A stretch of DNA of 8,410 bases from Spirochaetota bacterium (lineage in GTDB: Bacteria > Spirochaetota > Spirochaetia > Treponematales > UBA12059), in NCBI GenBank assembly GCA_029565815.1, contig JAKQNL010000204.1, forward strand, positions 1 to 8,410, read 5' to 3'. Shown piece by piece: positions 6,235-8,410 of the stretch. Within the stretch, counting starts at the first letter, position 1; every line of letters starts with the position of its first letter. Position numbers and translations under genes: made by a program. Under the pieces are notes generated by a model. It searched no databases, had not been told where the DNA came from, and was given only the letters and a program-made list of their open reading frames with translations.

Positions 6235-7296
6235 TCAGAATAGGGGGAGGATGCCGTTGACCGGGCCGCGCAGGAATGCCTCGAACATGGGGCTTGCGCC
6301 CTGCGCGAGGTAGCGCTGGAGCTTTGCCACGTCGCAGATGTTCTCGCCGGCCACGGCGAACTGGATGACGTTGCCGTGCTTCACCTTGCCCCACTTGAAC
6401 AACGCGTTCAGGTTGGTGATGCGCTCCTTGTCGTAGTAGACGAGCACGTCCAGGTCCGGATGCTTTACCTTGAAGCTTTCAATGATGCGCTTCCAGGCTT
6501 CCACGTTTCCGTTGTGGAACAGCTCGTTGGTTACCAAAACGGCGTACATGGGCGTCATGCGCGAACCGGGTTTTGGAGCCGCGGCTACCGGCGACGGCTC
6601 TTGGGCAATGGATTTTGCGGCAATCGGAGCGTCGGCTACGGATGCTTTACTAGCCTTGCCAGAAGTTTTTTTAACCGCAGCTTTTGGCACAGGGCCACGT
6701 TTTGGAGCGCGCGCAGCAACTAGAGTTTTTGCTGCTGGCTTTTCCTTTGGCGCTTTGTATGCGAAGGAGCCTTTGGCAAGAGCCGCGTCTGCCTTTGCGG
6801 GCTTTCCCTCGTACAGGGACAGCAGCGCTTCGGCGGCTTTCAAGGCAAGCGCAGGTTCTACGCTCTTACCAAAACCGCCTGCGTACACAGCCATTAGCTC
6901 GTACTTATTAAGGCGGTCCAGCCGGGCAGCGTGCGCTGGATTTTTTGGGTTGAGCACCATCACGCCAAGGTCCGGGTGGTGGTATACCACAACCAGATCC
7001 GCAGCCTTCCAGCGCGTTACCGATTCGCTTATAGAGCTTATATCCTCCGCCACGGAGCCAAGATTTCTGGCAAGCGTAGCGTAGGAGAATTTACCTACAA
7101 GCAACATGGACACGATGGGTTGGATTTCGTCGGGCGTGATCGCTTTTTCATCGAGCAGCTCATTGAGTATATCGGCGAGGTTTTCGCCGTCCGCCACGCG
7201 CTCGGCCAATGCGACAGTGGACTTGATATGGCGCACCGAAGCATTGAAGGACTGCCGGTCGCCTAGGGTTTCGAACGTGCAACTGGTTGCTATCAT
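6235..7296 (-). CDS. Two-domain protein of unknown function with Ala/Lys/Pro linker, between cfpA and ppdK
   Basis: 353 residues; I recognise no named family. Residues 1-164 form a mainly helical N-terminal domain, with a short hydrophobic stretch (about 100-116, including LVVVYHHPDLGVMVL). Residues 165-247 are a low-complexity linker rich in Ala, Lys and Pro, similar in composition to histone H1 tails and probably disordered. Residues 248-353 form a compact alpha/beta-looking domain that begins MYAVLVTNELFHNGNVEAW and ends GPVNGILPLF. There is no signal peptide or membrane helix. The ATG has an AGGAAGG site 7 bases upstream. The gene starts 19 bases after the cfpA terminator T-run, leaving no room for a promoter, so it probably depends on read-through. 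It is 14 bases upstream of ppdK and likely translated from the same mRNA, so a role linked to the filament protein or to PPDK is possible but only inferred. Confidence 0.88.
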   Translation of the reverse strand: MIATSCTFETLGDRQSFNASVRHIKSTVALAERVADGENLADILNELLDEKAITPDEIQPIVSMLLVGKFSYATLARNLGSVAEDISSISESVTRWKAADLVVVYHHPDLGVMVLNPKNPAHAARLDRLNKYELMAVYAGGFGKSVEPALALKAAEALLSLYEGKPAKADAALAKGSFAYKAPKEKPAAKTLVAARAPKRGPVPKAAVKKTSGKASKASVADAPIAAKSIAQEPSPVAAAPKPGSRMTPMYAVLVTNELFHNGNVEAWKRIIESFKVKHPDLDVLVYYDKERITNLNALFKWGKVKHGNVIQFAVAGENICDVAKLQRYLAQGASPMFEAFLRGPVNGILPLF

Positions 7297-7315
7297 GGGT
7301 TTTCCTTCCTTCCGG

Positions 7316-7348
7316 AAAAAAAGCGCCCCCCGAGATATCGGGGGGCGC
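7316..7348 (-). terminator. Strong intrinsic terminator/attenuator after the cfpA-like gene
   Basis: Perfect 11-base arms GCGCCCCCCGA (7323-7333) and TCGGGGGGCGC (7338-7348), with a 4-base loop, are followed on the minus strand by 7 T (7322-7316). It lies 15 bases after the cfpA-like stop and 19 bases before the next start codon. I see no promoter after it, so downstream expression probably relies on partial read-through. Confidence 0.9.
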
Positions 7349-7363
7349 CGCAGCGATTAGGGT

Positions 7364-8410
7364 TTACAGCTCGCGGACCCCGCCGTCGCCGCGTTTCCTG
7401 GCGCCGCCCCGGGTAGTACCACCCTTGGCAGGCGTGCGAGCCCCGGGTTTAGGACCGGGCTTGCGGCCGGGAGTCTTGCGGGCGGTCGCGTCCACCATGC
7501 CGGAGGATGCGGCAGGCTTGCGGCCCCTGGTTGCCTTCACCGGCGCATCGGCTACAGCCGGCAGCGTCGGAGAGTCGTCGTTCAGCATGGCAAGGTAGCC
7601 GGCCGACGGGCTTGCAGCGCCTTCTTCCTCCAGGGTCGGAGTGGAGAAGGACTGGGCGATATCCTCACGCACCGTGGAACGGCGGCGGCTGAAGGAAGCG
7701 AAGGCAGCATCCTGGAAGCCCTTGGACACGCCGTGAAGGAACTCGTTGAGCACGTTTGCCATGCCGTCCAGGGTTGCCTTCTTGCGCTTGATGGATGTGA
7801 TATCCACATCAAGGAGGAGGCCCGGCTGGATGTGGTATGGGTTGATCATGTAATCAAAGCGCTGGAACTCTTTTTCCAGGAAGGACAGGCGATCCTCTAC
7901 CACGCGGCGCTGGATCGGGTACTGGTAGGAGTACATGTTCTTGAGCTTTTCGCGCATGAGGATGAGGCGGTTCTTCACCTTGTCTTTCTCAAAGAGGTAG
8001 GTGCGGTTGAGCGATTCCACATCGGTTTCGGCGGGCTTCACGAAGGAAATCTCGTCCCAAACCTTTGCGATGTCCTCGTACATGGGCTCGCGGCTCTTTT
8101 CCTTGAGCTTGCGGCGGATCTTGCTCTTCATGATCTTGGCAAGGTCGTCGAAGTCGGTAATGCGCTTCAGGAACTTGGAGTCGTCGTACATCATGAGAAG
8201 AACGTCCCACAGGTGCTGGACTTCGGTCTCAAAGCTGGTGATCTGTACGTCGTATGCCTTGCGCTCCTCGATGAGCTGGGCGTTATCGTAATATTGCAGG
8301 CGGATCTGGTAGCGCTCGTCGGGCAACAGGGCTCGGTCGGTGTCCTCGTACTCGCGAATGATGAGCTCGCGGGCGTTCTTGAGGTTCTCGATGTACTGGT
8401 AGCCCATCTT
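7364..8410 (-). CDS. cfpA: Cytoplasmic filament protein A-like, C-terminal part (5' end beyond window)
   Basis: The frame is open to the right edge (a Lys codon precedes the first Met in the window), so this is the 3' part of a longer gene: 348 codons plus stop. In treponemes CfpA, about 680 residues, forms the bundle of cytoplasmic filaments running the length of the cell beneath the membrane and needed for normal chromosome segregation and division. Numbering from the first Met, residues 1-240 are highly charged, helical and coiled-coil-like, rich in Glu, Lys, Arg, Tyr and Leu. There are no enzyme motifs. Residues about 245-288 look like a flexible hinge. Residues 289-347 are a basic Gly/Pro/Lys/Arg tail with GRKP twice. 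The call rests on the helical character plus the cfpA, unknown, ppdK gene order recalled from T. pallidum, not on a search. Lys and Ile codons are mostly AAG and ATC, fitting an abundant protein. Confidence 0.68.
   Translation of the reverse strand, partial: KMGYQYIENLKNARELIIREYEDTDRALLPDERYQIRLQYYDNAQLIEERKAYDVQITSFETEVQHLWDVLLMMYDDSKFLKRITDFDDLAKIMKSKIRRKLKEKSREPMYEDIAKVWDEISFVKPAETDVESLNRTYLFEKDKVKNRLILMREKLKNMYSYQYPIQRRVVEDRLSFLEKEFQRFDYMINPYHIQPGLLLDVDITSIKRKKATLDGMANVLNEFLHGVSKGFQDAAFASFSRRRSTVREDIAQSFSTPTLEEEGAASPSAGYLAMLNDDSPTLPAVADAPVKATRGRKPAASSGMVDATARKTPGRKPGPKPGARTPAKGGTTRGGARKRGDGGVREL

Noticed and set aside
7323..7348. Poly-C/poly-G runs as a phase-variable tract
   Set aside because: The six-base runs are short and form the two arms of a terminator stem, lying outside any coding frame and any promoter spacer.

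Overview
The window looks like chromosomal DNA of a treponeme or close spirochaete relative. The evidence is the minus-strand order in the right half: a long helical protein matching the C-terminal half of a treponemal cytoplasmic filament protein (CfpA), a conserved-looking protein of unknown function, and a pyruvate,phosphate dikinase (PPDK). From memory this is the order around ppdK and cfpA in Treponema pallidum; I could not check it by search. There are no RNA genes, insertion sequences, phage genes or CRISPR arrays. It reads as ordinary, densely packed core sequence.

Left part (1-2832). A membrane sensor histidine kinase runs leftward off the window edge. It has two membrane segments and an H-box with the phosphoacceptor at residue 207. 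Only 73 bases separate its start from a divergent 641-residue cytoplasmic TPR-repeat protein on the plus strand. Both start codons lack a Shine-Dalgarno sequence, and both sit exactly 6 bases after the hexamer TACACT. This suggests a pair of divergent, possibly leaderless promoters.

Middle part (2833-3580). A small protein of unknown function follows the TPR gene on the plus strand. It has its own plausible promoter, and a strong Shine-Dalgarno sequence points to a GTG start. It converges on ppdK, and a strong bidirectional terminator hairpin separates the two genes.

Right part (3581-8410, all minus strand, transcribed right to left). The 3' half of the cfpA-like gene ends in a strong intrinsic terminator, 19 bases upstream of the 353-residue unknown gene. 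That gene has a good ribosome binding site and is followed 14 bases later by ppdK. The terminator probably sets a high cfpA to low downstream ratio by partial read-through.

The most interesting point is in PPDK. The C-terminal PEP/pyruvate domain and the phospho-histidine domain keep the known catalytic residues. The N-terminal ATP-grasp domain has replaced all five classical ATP-site residues that I could align. Second, the CfpA-like protein carries a basic GRKP/Pro/Gly tail, and its neighbour carries a histone-H1-like Ala/Lys/Pro linker.
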